Below, in pieces: positions 1-5,995 of a DNA stretch of 9,895 bases. The notes under the pieces were generated by a model that was not told the DNA's origin, did not search any database, and saw nothing but the letters and a program-made list of their open reading frames with translations. The translations under genes were made by a program, and so were the position numbers. This DNA is from NIOZ-UU13 sp964444135 (GTDB lineage Bacteria; Planctomycetota; Phycisphaerae; Sedimentisphaerales; Anaerobacaceae), in assembly GCA_964444135.1 (NCBI GenBank), contig CAYUFX010000142.1, positions 1 to 9,895 on the forward strand, read 5' to 3'. How positions within the stretch are numbered: position 1 is the stretch's first letter; every line of letters begins with the position of its first letter.

Positions 1-164
1 CGTTTTCGGCGTTTGCGGTCAATTCGAGCATTAACGGCTGCCCGCACCGTAGATTGTTTGGCCAGGCGATACAGCCGACCTGCGGCGCCACGATGGCCCT
101 TCACAGCTTTGAGTATTCGTTTCTTTGCCTGGTGTCTTGCGGCACCTTTTCTGACTCTTGGCAT
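1..164 (-). CDS. rplT: 50S ribosomal protein L20, N-terminal part (cut by window edge)
   Basis: L20 is an early-assembly 23S rRNA-binding protein of the large subunit. In several bacteria it also represses its own operon. The visible 54 residues begin MPRVRKGAARHQAKKRILK and continue through KGHRGAAGRLYRLAKQ to a basic stretch ending DRKRRK. This is the basic, helix-rich N-terminus of L20, including the conserved KGxRG-R-YR-AKQ core. The ATG lies at 162-164 on the reverse strand. A purine-rich AAGGAAAGCAGG stands upstream, so a ribosome site is plausible. The gene is last in the visible thrS-infC-rpmI-rplT order, 173 bp after rpmI. The C-terminal half lies beyond the left edge, so nothing can be said about its stop or terminator. 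Identity is very secure. Confidence 0.95.
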   Translation of the reverse strand, partial: MPRVRKGAARHQAKKRILKAVKGHRGAAGRLYRLAKQSTVRAAVNARIDRKRRK

Positions 165-337
165 CTTTGCTGACCTGCTTTCCTTTGAAAATTTTCGATT
201 TTTTAAGCTTACCGGCGGTGAGCAGAATGAAAGCCGAGAAGCAAGCTCAATCAATTGGTTCCGCCACAGGCGGACTCCACCCATAGCGGATCTTCGACTT
301 CGATATTGATTATTTTTTACTGATTATTTCTTTATCT
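165..337 (-). promoter_or_regulatory. rpmI-rplT spacer with hairpins, possible L20 control region
   Basis: This 173-bp spacer is long for two ribosomal-protein genes that are usually almost adjacent. Read on the minus strand it contains TCCGCC-TGT-GGCGGA, a 6-bp stem at 260-274, and the palindrome GAAAATTTTC at 187-196, followed closely by the rplT ribosome site. L20 is known to bind structured leader RNA in Escherichia coli and Bacillus. The idea that this spacer is an L20-binding or processing site is inference from position and hairpins only. I see no coding potential here. Confidence 0.3.
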
Positions 338-541
338 TCAAGGTATCTGCTTACCAAGTTCAATCCTGACTTTCTTAGCCATCGCGCTTTTCATAATAGA
401 CGAGCTTCTCACCCGCCTTCGACGTTTTGCGTTTTTACCGCTCATAAGATGACCACCACCGGCACGTTTATGCCTGACCTTGCCGGTAGCGGTAATCTTG
501 ACTCTTTTTTTCAATCCCTTATGGGTCTTCTGTTTCGGCAT
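338..541 (-). CDS. rpmI: 50S ribosomal protein L35
   Basis: L35 is a small basic protein of the 50S subunit. The 67-residue product starts MPKQKTHKGLKKRVKITATG and continues with KVRHKRAGGGHLMSGKNAKR. These are the family hallmarks: KTHKG-KKR, TGxGKV-H-like, and HL-KxxKRRR. Length matches the usual 64-67 residues. The ATG at 539-541 is preceded by AAGGGG with 9 bases spacing, a good ribosome site, and the stop is TGA. The gene sits between infC and rplT in the classic order. The spacers on both sides are unusually long (452 bp to infC, 173 bp to rplT), which weakens tight translational coupling. Identity is very secure. Confidence 0.97.
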   Translation of the reverse strand: MPKQKTHKGLKKRVKITATGKVRHKRAGGGHLMSGKNAKRRRRVRSSSIMKSAMAKKVRIELGKQIP

Positions 542-594
542 TCAACTGTTCCCCTTAAAATAACCTGCTGCTCTGTCAAGGCTCAAACGATGGT

Positions 595-667
595 TTGTCA
601 TTCCCGCGAAAGCGGGAATCCAGACTTATTGATGGTACCGGATTCCGCATCAAGTGCGGAATGACAA
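595..667. repeat. 73-bp element with terminal inverted repeats and two hairpins
   Basis: The element begins TTGTCATTCC (595-604) and ends GGAATGACAA (658-667), an exact 10-bp terminal inverted repeat. Inside are two nested hairpins. ATTCCCGC-GAAA-GCGGGAAT (600-619) has a GNRA-type tetraloop. ATTCCGCA-TCAAG-TGCGGAAT (642-662) is the second. Elements of the form GTCATTCCCGC...GCGGGAATCCAG...GGAATGAC are known as dispersed palindromic repeats in many bacterial genomes, so this is probably one copy of such a family. I see no clear target-site duplication. It lies in the spacer between infC and rpmI and would be transcribed in the operon mRNA. The small plus-strand ORFs through it are artefacts. 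Confidence 0.75.
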
Positions 668-993
668 CCCTCAAAGCACGCTTGACAAATCACTACCTGA
701 AATCCAGCATCAAAAGTCAACTTCGCTGTGCTCTATCAGCGCCGGAAGAATATAAGGTTGGTAATTTACGTTATTAGCCGCTGCTGGTCAATAGTAGAGG
801 TGTAAATTCTTAAAAAAATTAGAAAAACTCGTCAAAGGTCTTCCCTGGCAAACCACCCGTTTTATGAACGTATAAGTTGTAAGTGCAGAACTTACAAGTG
901 ATAAATCATAAGTGATATATGTTTTGATACACCTGGTGCTATGCAATATGCTCCACGAGACTACGAGGGCCGCTTTTGTTCAAGGGATACGAG
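668..993. other. Rest of the long infC-rpmI spacer, no gene seen
   Basis: I see no gene in these 326 bp on either strand. The distinct structure is an inverted repeat TTGTAAGT-GCAGA-ACTTACAA (877-897), with an 8-bp stem and 5-base loop. It is followed by two direct copies of AAGTGATA at 896-903 and 910-917. No T-run follows the hairpin in the minus direction, so it is not a convincing terminator. The region is AT-rich between about 770 and 930. It could hold an mRNA control or processing signal for rpmI-rplT, but the sequence does not show this directly. Confidence 0.5.
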
Positions 994-1509
994 CTATTTG
1001 GGCACTACTAATAAGGTCATTCGTCTTCCGGCCATTCTGGCCGGTCGTTCAACCTTCGACAGGTCCTGTAGTGATTCGGTAATTTGCTCTAACATTGCAT
1101 AACCCCGGTCCCGGTGCAGCATCTGGCGTCCACGGAAGAACATTGTGAATTGTACCTTGTGGCCTTTATCCAGAAATTCGCGCCCATGTTTGAGCTTAAT
1201 CTCAAGGTCGCGTTTATCGGTTTCGGGTCTGAGCCTGATCTCCTTCAGAGTTGCAGTGTGGTGCTGATTTTTCTTATGAGCCTCGCGAACCTTGCGTTTT
1301 TGTTCGTACTGCCACTTGCCGTAATCCATTATCCGACAAACCGGGGGTTCGCTGGTAGGGGCCACTTCCACAAGGTCCAACCCTATCTCGCGTGCTCTGC
1401 TTAGGGCCTCGTATTTAGGTACGATGCCCACCTGATTGTTTGACTCGTCAACGAGCCGAATTGTTTCGGCCCGAATTCCTCCATTTACCTTTAAACCTCG
1501 TTTACTTAT
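994..1509 (-). CDS. infC: Translation initiation factor IF-3, probable AUA start
   Basis: IF-3 binds the 30S subunit, prevents premature subunit joining and checks the start codon. The product carries family blocks IRAETIRLVDES, GIVPKYEAL, GLDLVEVAP, EPPVCRIMDYGKWQYE, LKEIRLRPETDKRD and the C-terminal FRGRQMLHRDRG. The first conventional start is GTG at 1431, which would remove the conserved N-terminal VNGGIR-IRL segment. Reading upstream, the frame stays open to a TGA at 1516-1518, and the only sensible initiator is ATA at 1507-1509. That gives 171 residues, the usual size. The sequence AAGGTAAGGTGA stands just upstream with 6 bases spacing. Rare start codons (AUU, AUC, AUA) are known for infC and serve self-repression, because IF-3 discriminates against them. 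The choice of AUA is inference from frame, length and ribosome site. It follows thrS by 90 bp. Confidence 0.95.
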   Translation of the reverse strand: MSKRGLKVNGGIRAETIRLVDESNNQVGIVPKYEALSRAREIGLDLVEVAPTSEPPVCRIMDYGKWQYEQKRKVREAHKKNQHHTATLKEIRLRPETDKRDLEIKLKHGREFLDKGHKVQFTMFFRGRQMLHRDRGYAMLEQITESLQDLSKVERPARMAGRRMTLLVVPK

Positions 1510-1515
1510 TGTGCG

Positions 1516-1527
1516 TCACCTTACCTT
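1516..1527 (-). promoter_or_regulatory. Strong ribosome binding site that fixes the infC start
   Basis: On the minus strand this reads AAGGTAAGGTGA, close to the full anti-16S complement. It ends 6 bases before the ATA at 1509-1507. The in-frame upstream stop TGA overlaps its end, so translation cannot begin further upstream. The other non-canonical candidates inside the gene, ATT at 1476 and ATT at 1461, lack a properly spaced site and would lose conserved residues. Confidence 0.7.
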
Positions 1528-1583
1528 TCTATAAAACAACAAATCATTAATCGACTATTCTGAGGGTCTTTTTACAACCAACA

Positions 1584-1611
1584 ATTATAACTTATATTTC
1601 TAAAAAGCCAA
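1584..1611 (-). promoter_or_regulatory. Possible internal promoter before infC
   Basis: On the minus strand a perfect TATAAT (1589-1584) lies just after the thrS stop, with TTGGCT (1611-1606) 16 bp upstream as a 4-of-6 match to the -35 box. It would give infC-rpmI-rplT a transcript independent of thrS with a leader of roughly 70 bases. The surrounding DNA is AT-rich, so a chance match is possible. Confidence 0.35.
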
Positions 1612-3516
1612 ATCTATTTTTTTATCGGCAATTTTGTCCTTCGCTATTCTTAAAAACTCATCAATCCGGACTGTTTTATTCTCCTTTACGCCTCGTATTC
1701 TTACATTGACCATATCGGACTGGGACTCTTTGGGCCCGACTACCAGCATAAAGGGCAGTTTTTCACTGTGGGCTCTGGCGATTTTGGCATTTATTTTCTC
1801 ATTTGAAAAATCACAACTACAGCGCAGGGATGCATCTTTTAGCTTGTCCTCAACAACCTTTGCATAATCGTTGCTTTTTTCACTTATTGGCAGCACCCTT
1901 ACCTGCTCAGGCGAAAGCCAAAGCGGGAAATTTGCACCGTAGTGTTCTATAAGAATGCCGATAAAGCGCTCAAAAGAGCCCAAAACCGCCCGGTGAATCA
2001 TAACGGGGATTTTCTCGGTATTATCTTTATCGGTATAAACCAGGCCGAATCGCTGCGGCATAGAAAAATCCAGTTGAATCGTGCCTAATTGCCAGGACCT
2101 TTTCAGACAATCTTTTATATGAAAATCAATTTTTGGCCCATAAAATGCACCATCGCCCTCGTTGATTTTATACTCAATATCTTTGTGCTTGAGGGCTTCC
2201 TCGAGGGCGTTTGTAGCCGTTTCCCAAATCTCGTCCGAGCCGATGTGCTTTTCGGGCTTGGTGGACAGCTCAATGTGAAAATCTTCGAACCCGAAGGCCT
2301 GATATATCTCGAAGGTAAGTTCGATGACTCCGATTATCTCGGACTCTATCTGCTCGGGGGTGCAGAAAATATGGGCATCATCCTGGGTGAACTGCCTTAC
2401 CCTAAAAAGGCCGTGCATAACACCGCTGGCCTCGTGTCTATGCACCAGCCCAAGCTCGGCGACGCGCATCGGAAATTCGCGATACGAGTGCTGCCGGGTC
2501 TTGTAAACCAGACATCCGCCGGGACAATTCATCGGCTTTATCGCATATCCGGCATTGTCGAAACTGGTAAAGTACATATTCTCTTTGTAATTGTCCCAGT
2601 GGCCGCTCTTGTGCCAGAGCTGCTCATTAAGAATTATAGGTGTGCTGATTTCCTCGTAGCCGTATTTATCGTGAACAGCACGCCAAAAGTCAACTATGGC
2701 ATTCCAGATAATCATTCCTTTGGCGTGAATGAATGCAAAGCCGGGGCCGGCTTCGTTGAAACTAAATAAATCCAGTTGCTTACCTAATACGCGGTGGTCA
2801 CGTTTTTTCGCTTCGGCTAATCTCTGCAGGTGGTCGTCAAGCTCTTTTTTTGTCGGCCAGGCGGTGCCATAGACCCGCTGGAGCATCTTTTGTGTTGGGT
2901 CACCGTGCCAATAGGCGCCGGCTACTGACATAATCTTAAAGCTTCCAATTTTAGCTGTGCTGGGTACGTGCGGGCCCCGGCACAGGTCCTCAAAGTCACC
3001 TCCGTGCGAGTAAAAACTAATAACATCGCTATCCGCGTGTCTTATATTGTCGGTCTTGTATTTGTCGCCGGCCAATTTCACTAAGGCCTCGGCTTTGGTC
3101 ATTTCTTTGCGGACAAACGGTTTGTCGGCTCGGACAATTTCAGCCATCTTCTCCTCGATACGCTCGAAATCAGTGGGCCGAATCGGCTCATCGAGGTCAA
3201 TATCATAGTAAAATCCGTCCTCAACGGTCGGCCCATAGACCAGTTTTGTATCCGGCCAAATATTGCATATAGCCTCAGCCATTACGTGGGCGCAGCTATG
3301 ACGCATCACTTCAAGACCTTCGTCATCTTTAGGAGTAATGATTTGAACATCTGCTTCGATATTAATAGGCGTGGATAAATCTACCAATTGGCCGTTTACT
3401 TTCGCTGCTACAGCCGCTTTCGCAAGTCCAGGTCCTATCTGCTCAGCTAATTGCTTTGCTGTCGTACCGTCGGTAACTTCTAATGTGCTGCCATCAGGCA
3501 GTGTAGCTTTTGCCAT
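1600..3516 (-). CDS. thrS: Threonine-tRNA ligase
   Basis: This class II synthetase charges tRNA-Thr with threonine in the cytoplasm and hydrolyses mischarged Ser-tRNA. The 638-residue product has the full architecture. A TGS domain starts MAKATLPDGSTLEV (about 1-62). The editing domain has H73-SCA-H77 and C179-RGP-H183. The class II core contains the zinc ligands C331 (KPMNCPGG), H382 and H508. Motif 2 lies around VHRHEASG (358-365) and motif 3 around IHRAVLGSFERF. A C-terminal anticodon-binding domain starts near 535. Numbering agrees with the Escherichia coli enzyme to within about three residues. The frame is open to a TTG at 3537, seven residues earlier. I prefer ATG 3516 because it begins at the TGS strand and the AAGGA before the TTG abuts it. 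It heads the translation operon, diverges from the FHA gene, and ends TAG. Confidence 0.97.
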   Translation of the reverse strand: MAKATLPDGSTLEVTDGTTAKQLAEQIGPGLAKAAVAAKVNGQLVDLSTPINIEADVQIITPKDDEGLEVMRHSCAHVMAEAICNIWPDTKLVYGPTVEDGFYYDIDLDEPIRPTDFERIEEKMAEIVRADKPFVRKEMTKAEALVKLAGDKYKTDNIRHADSDVISFYSHGGDFEDLCRGPHVPSTAKIGSFKIMSVAGAYWHGDPTQKMLQRVYGTAWPTKKELDDHLQRLAEAKKRDHRVLGKQLDLFSFNEAGPGFAFIHAKGMIIWNAIVDFWRAVHDKYGYEEISTPIILNEQLWHKSGHWDNYKENMYFTSFDNAGYAIKPMNCPGGCLVYKTRQHSYREFPMRVAELGLVHRHEASGVMHGLFRVRQFTQDDAHIFCTPEQIESEIIGVIELTFEIYQAFGFEDFHIELSTKPEKHIGSDEIWETATNALEEALKHKDIEYKINEGDGAFYGPKIDFHIKDCLKRSWQLGTIQLDFSMPQRFGLVYTDKDNTEKIPVMIHRAVLGSFERFIGILIEHYGANFPLWLSPEQVRVLPISEKSNDYAKVVEDKLKDASLRCSCDFSNEKINAKIARAHSEKLPFMLVVGPKESQSDMVNVRIRGVKENKTVRIDEFLRIAKDKIADKKIDLAF

Positions 3517-3558
3517 ATATCTATCCGCTAATATCAATCCTTTTTGTGTTTGCCTATG

Positions 3559-3586
3559 AATATATCAGCGTGGCCAAAATTGTCAA
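3559..3586 (-). promoter_or_regulatory. Sigma70-type promoter for thrS
   Basis: Read on the minus strand, a perfect -35 box TTGACA (3586-3581) is followed after 16 bp by TATATT (3564-3559), a 5-of-6 match to the -10 box. Transcription would begin near 3552, about 35 bases before the ATG at 3516. It lies back to back with the promoter of the FHA gene in the same 169-bp divergent spacer. I see no long structured T-box or attenuator before thrS. Confidence 0.65.
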
Positions 3587-3611
3587 TATTATTTATAATC
3601 CGATTTATTTC

Positions 3612-3640
3612 TTGTTACACACGGCTTTTAACTATATAAT
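3612..3640 (+). promoter_or_regulatory. Sigma70-type promoter for the FHA gene
   Basis: TTGTTA (3612-3617) and a perfect TATAAT (3635-3640) are separated by exactly 17 bp. A start near 3647 leaves a leader of about 40 bases. A GAGG ribosome site (3674-3677) lies 8 bases before the ATG at 3686. The spacing and the perfect -10 box make this one of the better promoters in the window. Confidence 0.65.
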
Positions 3641-3685
3641 AAAAGTAGTCGTGGGAAAGTACAAACTTATAGCGAGGATGGCAGA

Positions 3686-4132
3686 ATGGATGTTAATCTG
3701 GTTTTATTTAAAAAGGACGGCTCGCAAAAAGCATTTTCTCTTCCGAGCGATAATACAATAATTGGCCGACGTCACGATTGTGATTTGTGTATCCCCCTTA
3801 TGATCGTTTCCAAAAAGCACTGCGAGCTGAACCTGAACAAAGAGGCCGTGAAAATTCGAGACCTTGATTCGCGCAACGGCACATTTCTTAATGGTGAACG
3901 TATAAAAGAGACAACGGTTAAGGCCGGTGATTATATCAAAATAGGCCCGCTTACGTTCCTGCTGCAGATTGACGGCAAGCCAGAAAAAATTGTACCACCA
4001 AAACAGGCCAAACCAAAGCCCGCAGCGAAAGTACCACCACCAAAGGTCCTGGCTGAGGAGCTGTCCGGAAGCTTCCCTGAATTGGAGCTGGATAAGTCTG
4101 ATTCTTTCTTAGCTGAACTGGAAGATCTTTAA
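3686..4132 (+). CDS. FHA-domain protein, stand-alone
   Basis: FHA domains bind phosphothreonine peptides and usually act downstream of Ser/Thr kinases. The 148-residue product has an N-terminal FHA domain (about 1-95). Its signature residues are visible: GRR at 27-29, VSKKHCEL with S42 and H45, DSRNGTFLNG with N64-G65, and the final strand IKIGPLTFLLQ. After it comes a Pro/Lys-rich linker (about 98-120, e.g. PPKQAKPKPAAKVPPPK) and an acidic tail (about 124-148, ending SFLAELEDL) that may be a docking segment. There is no signal peptide or membrane segment, so it should be cytoplasmic. It starts at ATG 3686 with a good ribosome site and its own promoter. No kinase gene is in the window, so its partner is unknown. 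The fold is secure; the function is inferred only from the domain. Confidence 0.88.
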   Translation: MDVNLVLFKKDGSQKAFSLPSDNTIIGRRHDCDLCIPLMIVSKKHCELNLNKEAVKIRDLDSRNGTFLNGERIKETTVKAGDYIKIGPLTFLLQIDGKPEKIVPPKQAKPKPAAKVPPPKVLAEELSGSFPELELDKSDSFLAELEDL

Positions 4133-4156
4133 TTACCAACGATAAGGATTCGCAAG

Positions 4157-4195
4157 ATTATTTGGGAAAATCAAAAAAACGATTCCCCAAATAAT
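4157..4195. other. AT-rich stem-loop between FHA and FG-GAP genes
   Basis: ATTATTTGGG (4157-4166) and CCCAAATAAT (4186-4195) form a perfect 10-bp inverted repeat around a 19-base A-rich loop. Its place 25 bp after the FHA stop would suit a terminator, but no T-run follows in either direction. It may be a weak terminator, an mRNA-stabilising hairpin, or a dyad operator for the next gene. The sequence does not decide between these. Confidence 0.4.
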
Positions 4196-4252
4196 ATACG
4201 CCTGATTTCTATTTTGCATAACTCATCACAATTAAAATAAGAAGATTCTATA

Positions 4253-5479
4253 ATGAAACCAAGAATGTCAATAATCAGCGTGTTAATTGCTGTAAGCTGC
4301 CTTATTACTTGCAGCTTCACCTTACAAAAGGCAAGCGCCGTTAGCTGGACACACCTTTCAACGGTAAAAGGAGACCTCCCAGCTCCGAACGCCGGCACAC
4401 AACAGACCTCCAGCATTGTATGCGACATCGATAAGGACGGGATTAATGACTTTGCCATCACCGAGCGCACTAAAGCACCTTCAGTGGTCTGGTATCGTCG
4501 AGGTTCAGACAGATGGACAAAATATGTTGTCGATGACGAAGCCCTGCATATCGAAGCCGGAGCAGACTGTTGTGATATTGATACGGATGGAGACGTCGAT
4601 ATAGTCTTTGGAGGCGACTCACAGGATAACAGAGTCTGGTGGTGGGAAAATCCATACCCCAATTTCAATCCTGATACCCCGTGGAAGCGGCGAGAAATTA
4701 AAAACTTCGGCGCCAACAAACACCACGACCAAATATTCGGCGACTTCGACGGTGACGGGCAAACGGAACTCGTATTCTGGAACCAGGGCGCCTGCAAACT
4801 GTATATCGCCGAAATTCCAAAAAATCCTAAGAAAGTTAAGGCCTGGCAGTGTACAGAGACTTACTCCTGGAGTAAAGACAGCCAGATGGAACAGCGGGGA
4901 ACATACCCCGGCTTTAAGGCAATCAACGAACATGAAGGACTGGCCAAAGCGGATATTGATGGTGACGGCAAGCTTGACATAGTTGGCGGCGGCCGCTGGT
5001 TTAAACATAACGGCCGAACCAGCTATACACCAAATATCATCGACGCCGGCTACGCATTCTCTCGCTCAGCAGCCGGACAGTTGATTGAAGGAGGTCGTCC
5101 AGAGGTAGTCTTAGTTGTCGGAGACGGCATAGCCCCCCTGATTATATACGAATGGAAAAAAGGCACCTGGGTCAGCAAAACAATAATTGAAGAAGTAGAT
5201 TGCGGCCATTCTTTGAAACTACTCGATTTTAACAGCGACGGCAATCTCGACATCTGGGTAGCAGAAATGCGCCTGAACGGCAGGAATCCGGATGCCAAAA
5301 ATTTAATTCTCCTGGGCGACGGCAAAGGAAACTTCGAAATCACCCAGGTCTCAAGCGGTATTGCCCTGCACGAATCCAAGATTGCCGACCTCGATGGCGA
5401 CGGTGACTACGACATCTTAGGCAAACCCTACGGCTGGCAAACACCCCGGCTGGACATCTGGCTCAATCAAAATAAATAG
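4253..5479 (+). CDS. Secreted FG-GAP/VCBS-repeat protein
   Basis: The 408-residue product begins with a signal peptide: a short basic start, a hydrophobic core (about 6-22) and a probable signal peptidase I site after A27-S28-A29. The mature part carries six calcium-loop motifs of the form DxDxDGxxD/E. They start at D58 (DIDKDGIND), D108 (DIDTDGDVD), D164 (DFDGDGQTE), D234 (DIDGDGKLD), D325 (DFNSDGNLD) and D379 (DLDGDGDYD). Each is followed by a hydrophobic strand, as in FG-GAP/VCBS beta-propellers. Such proteins are exported, bind calcium and often take part in adhesion or polysaccharide contact; a catalytic role cannot be seen. Cysteines at 16 and 20 lie in the leader but do not make a good lipobox. 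The ATG is preceded only by a weak AGAAG, and no obvious promoter is present. It runs convergent with the FmdB-type gene. Confidence 0.85.
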   Translation: MKPRMSIISVLIAVSCLITCSFTLQKASAVSWTHLSTVKGDLPAPNAGTQQTSSIVCDIDKDGINDFAITERTKAPSVVWYRRGSDRWTKYVVDDEALHIEAGADCCDIDTDGDVDIVFGGDSQDNRVWWWENPYPNFNPDTPWKRREIKNFGANKHHDQIFGDFDGDGQTELVFWNQGACKLYIAEIPKNPKKVKAWQCTETYSWSKDSQMEQRGTYPGFKAINEHEGLAKADIDGDGKLDIVGGGRWFKHNGRTSYTPNIIDAGYAFSRSAAGQLIEGGRPEVVLVVGDGIAPLIIYEWKKGTWVSKTIIEEVDCGHSLKLLDFNSDGNLDIWVAEMRLNGRNPDAKNLILLGDGKGNFEITQVSSGIALHESKIADLDGDGDYDILGKPYGWQTPRLDIWLNQNK

Positions 5480-5709
5480 TATAAGTTTGACAATAGTATA
5501 ACAGCAGTTTTTGCAAGATATCCTGTCTAAACCGACCTGCCCCAGACGAAACAAAGGACATTCTGAGAACACCCAACATACTATTCCGAGATTCCCCACC
5601 GTCATTCCGAGCGAAGCTCAGCGCAGCCGAGGAATCTATTCAAACCAGTCCGCGGAGCGGTTCCGCTTTCTCTAATTATTTTGAAAATAACAGAATTTCA
5701 AAAAAACAA
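5480..5709. other. Convergent spacer, no gene seen
   Basis: This 230-bp stretch separates the plus-strand FG-GAP gene from the minus-strand operon. It holds a short dispersed-type repeat (5601-5637), a GC-rich hairpin GCGGA-GCGGT-TCCGC (5652-5666) and the palindrome TTATTTTGAAAATAA (5676-5690). One or both hairpins could end transcription from either side, but neither is followed by a clean T-run. I see no coding potential. Confidence 0.5.
5601..5637. repeat. Short dispersed-type repeat, GTCATTCCGAGCGAAGC class
   Basis: The sequence GTCATTCCGAGCGAAGCTC followed by GAGGAATCT has ATTCC (5604-5608) and GGAAT (5631-5635) as outer inverted repeats and an inner GAGC-GAA-GCTC hairpin (5609-5619). 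Repeats of this look occur in many bacterial genomes and share the GTCATTCC start with the element at 595-667. A partial ATTCCGAG also occurs just upstream at 5583-5590. The assignment rests on pattern resemblance only, since no second full copy is in the window. Confidence 0.5.
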
Positions 5710-5940
5710 CTAAATTGGACATATGCCGACCATACAGGCACTTGTCGGACACGGGCCGCTCGGACAGGATTCGCAGGTTTGGCTCGCCGACTTGCTTTGG
5801 CCAACGGCAAAACCGCTCAGCAACTTCTGCAAGTCGGGGCTGTTGCACTTCTCGCAGCTATGTTTTCAAGGAGTCATCGTTTTTTCTAAAAACTCCATCG
5901 TATGACCACATTTATTGCACTTGTATTCAAATATCGGCAT
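5710..5940 (-). pseudogene. FmdB-type zinc-ribbon gene interrupted by in-frame TGA
   Basis: From ATG 5940 the frame reads MPIFEYKCNKCGHTMEFLEK, the start of the FmdB-type regulatory zinc-ribbon family, with the first CxxC at residues 8 and 11. Codon 25 is TGA (5868-5866). The same frame then continues KHSCEKCNSPDLQKLLSGF, giving the second CxxC at 29 and 32. It goes on through AVGQSKSASQ to a Cys-rich tail CESCPSGPCPTSACMVGICP and ends at TAG 5712-5710, 76 sense-length codons in all. Both halves are clearly one gene. The six residues before TGA (EKTMTP) fit the family poorly. Adding one A to the A6 run and removing one from the A4 run would give EKNDDSLKHSCEKC, which fits better. It may be a pseudogene, a sequencing error pair, or a recoded gene. 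It lies 55 bp after the kinase-HAD gene, probably in its operon. Confidence 0.75.
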
Positions 5941-5995
5941 CTTAAAATCTCGTGTTAAAAAACGCTATCAATTCACTCCTGGAAGTCCCTGTTTT

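Noticed and set aside
595..777. Short plus-strand coding frames across the infC-rpmI spacer
   Set aside because: They run through the palindromic repeat, whose translation (e.g. SFPRKRESR) is a known kind of spurious repeat-derived peptide. No ribosome site supports them.
994..1431. GTG at 1431 as infC start
   Set aside because: It would remove the conserved N-terminal IF-3 segment that is plainly encoded upstream in the same frame, and there is no ribosome site before it.
2089..2769. Long plus-strand open frame (226 codons) inside thrS
   Set aside because: It lies fully antisense to the well-supported thrS, shows no domain motif, and is explained by codon bias of the gene on the other strand.
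3517..3537. TTG at 3537 as thrS start
   Set aside because: It adds seven residues before the TGS domain, the AAGGA directly abuts the codon, and the ATG at 3516 matches the usual family start.
4248..4253. TATAAT overlapping the FG-GAP start codon as a promoter for a leaderless transcript
   Set aside because: No -35 box lies at the right distance, and a -10 box overlapping the ATG would place the transcript start inside the gene.
4171..4797. Minus-strand open frame (208 codons) over the FG-GAP gene
   Set aside because: It is antisense to a gene with a signal peptide and six clear calcium loops, has a low-complexity Ser/Pro-rich composition, and matches no family I know.
5866..5868. Selenocysteine at the TGA of the zinc-ribbon gene
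   Set aside because: The position does not correspond to a family cysteine, and only very weak stems (4 bp) are found just downstream. A decayed gene or base-count error explains it better.
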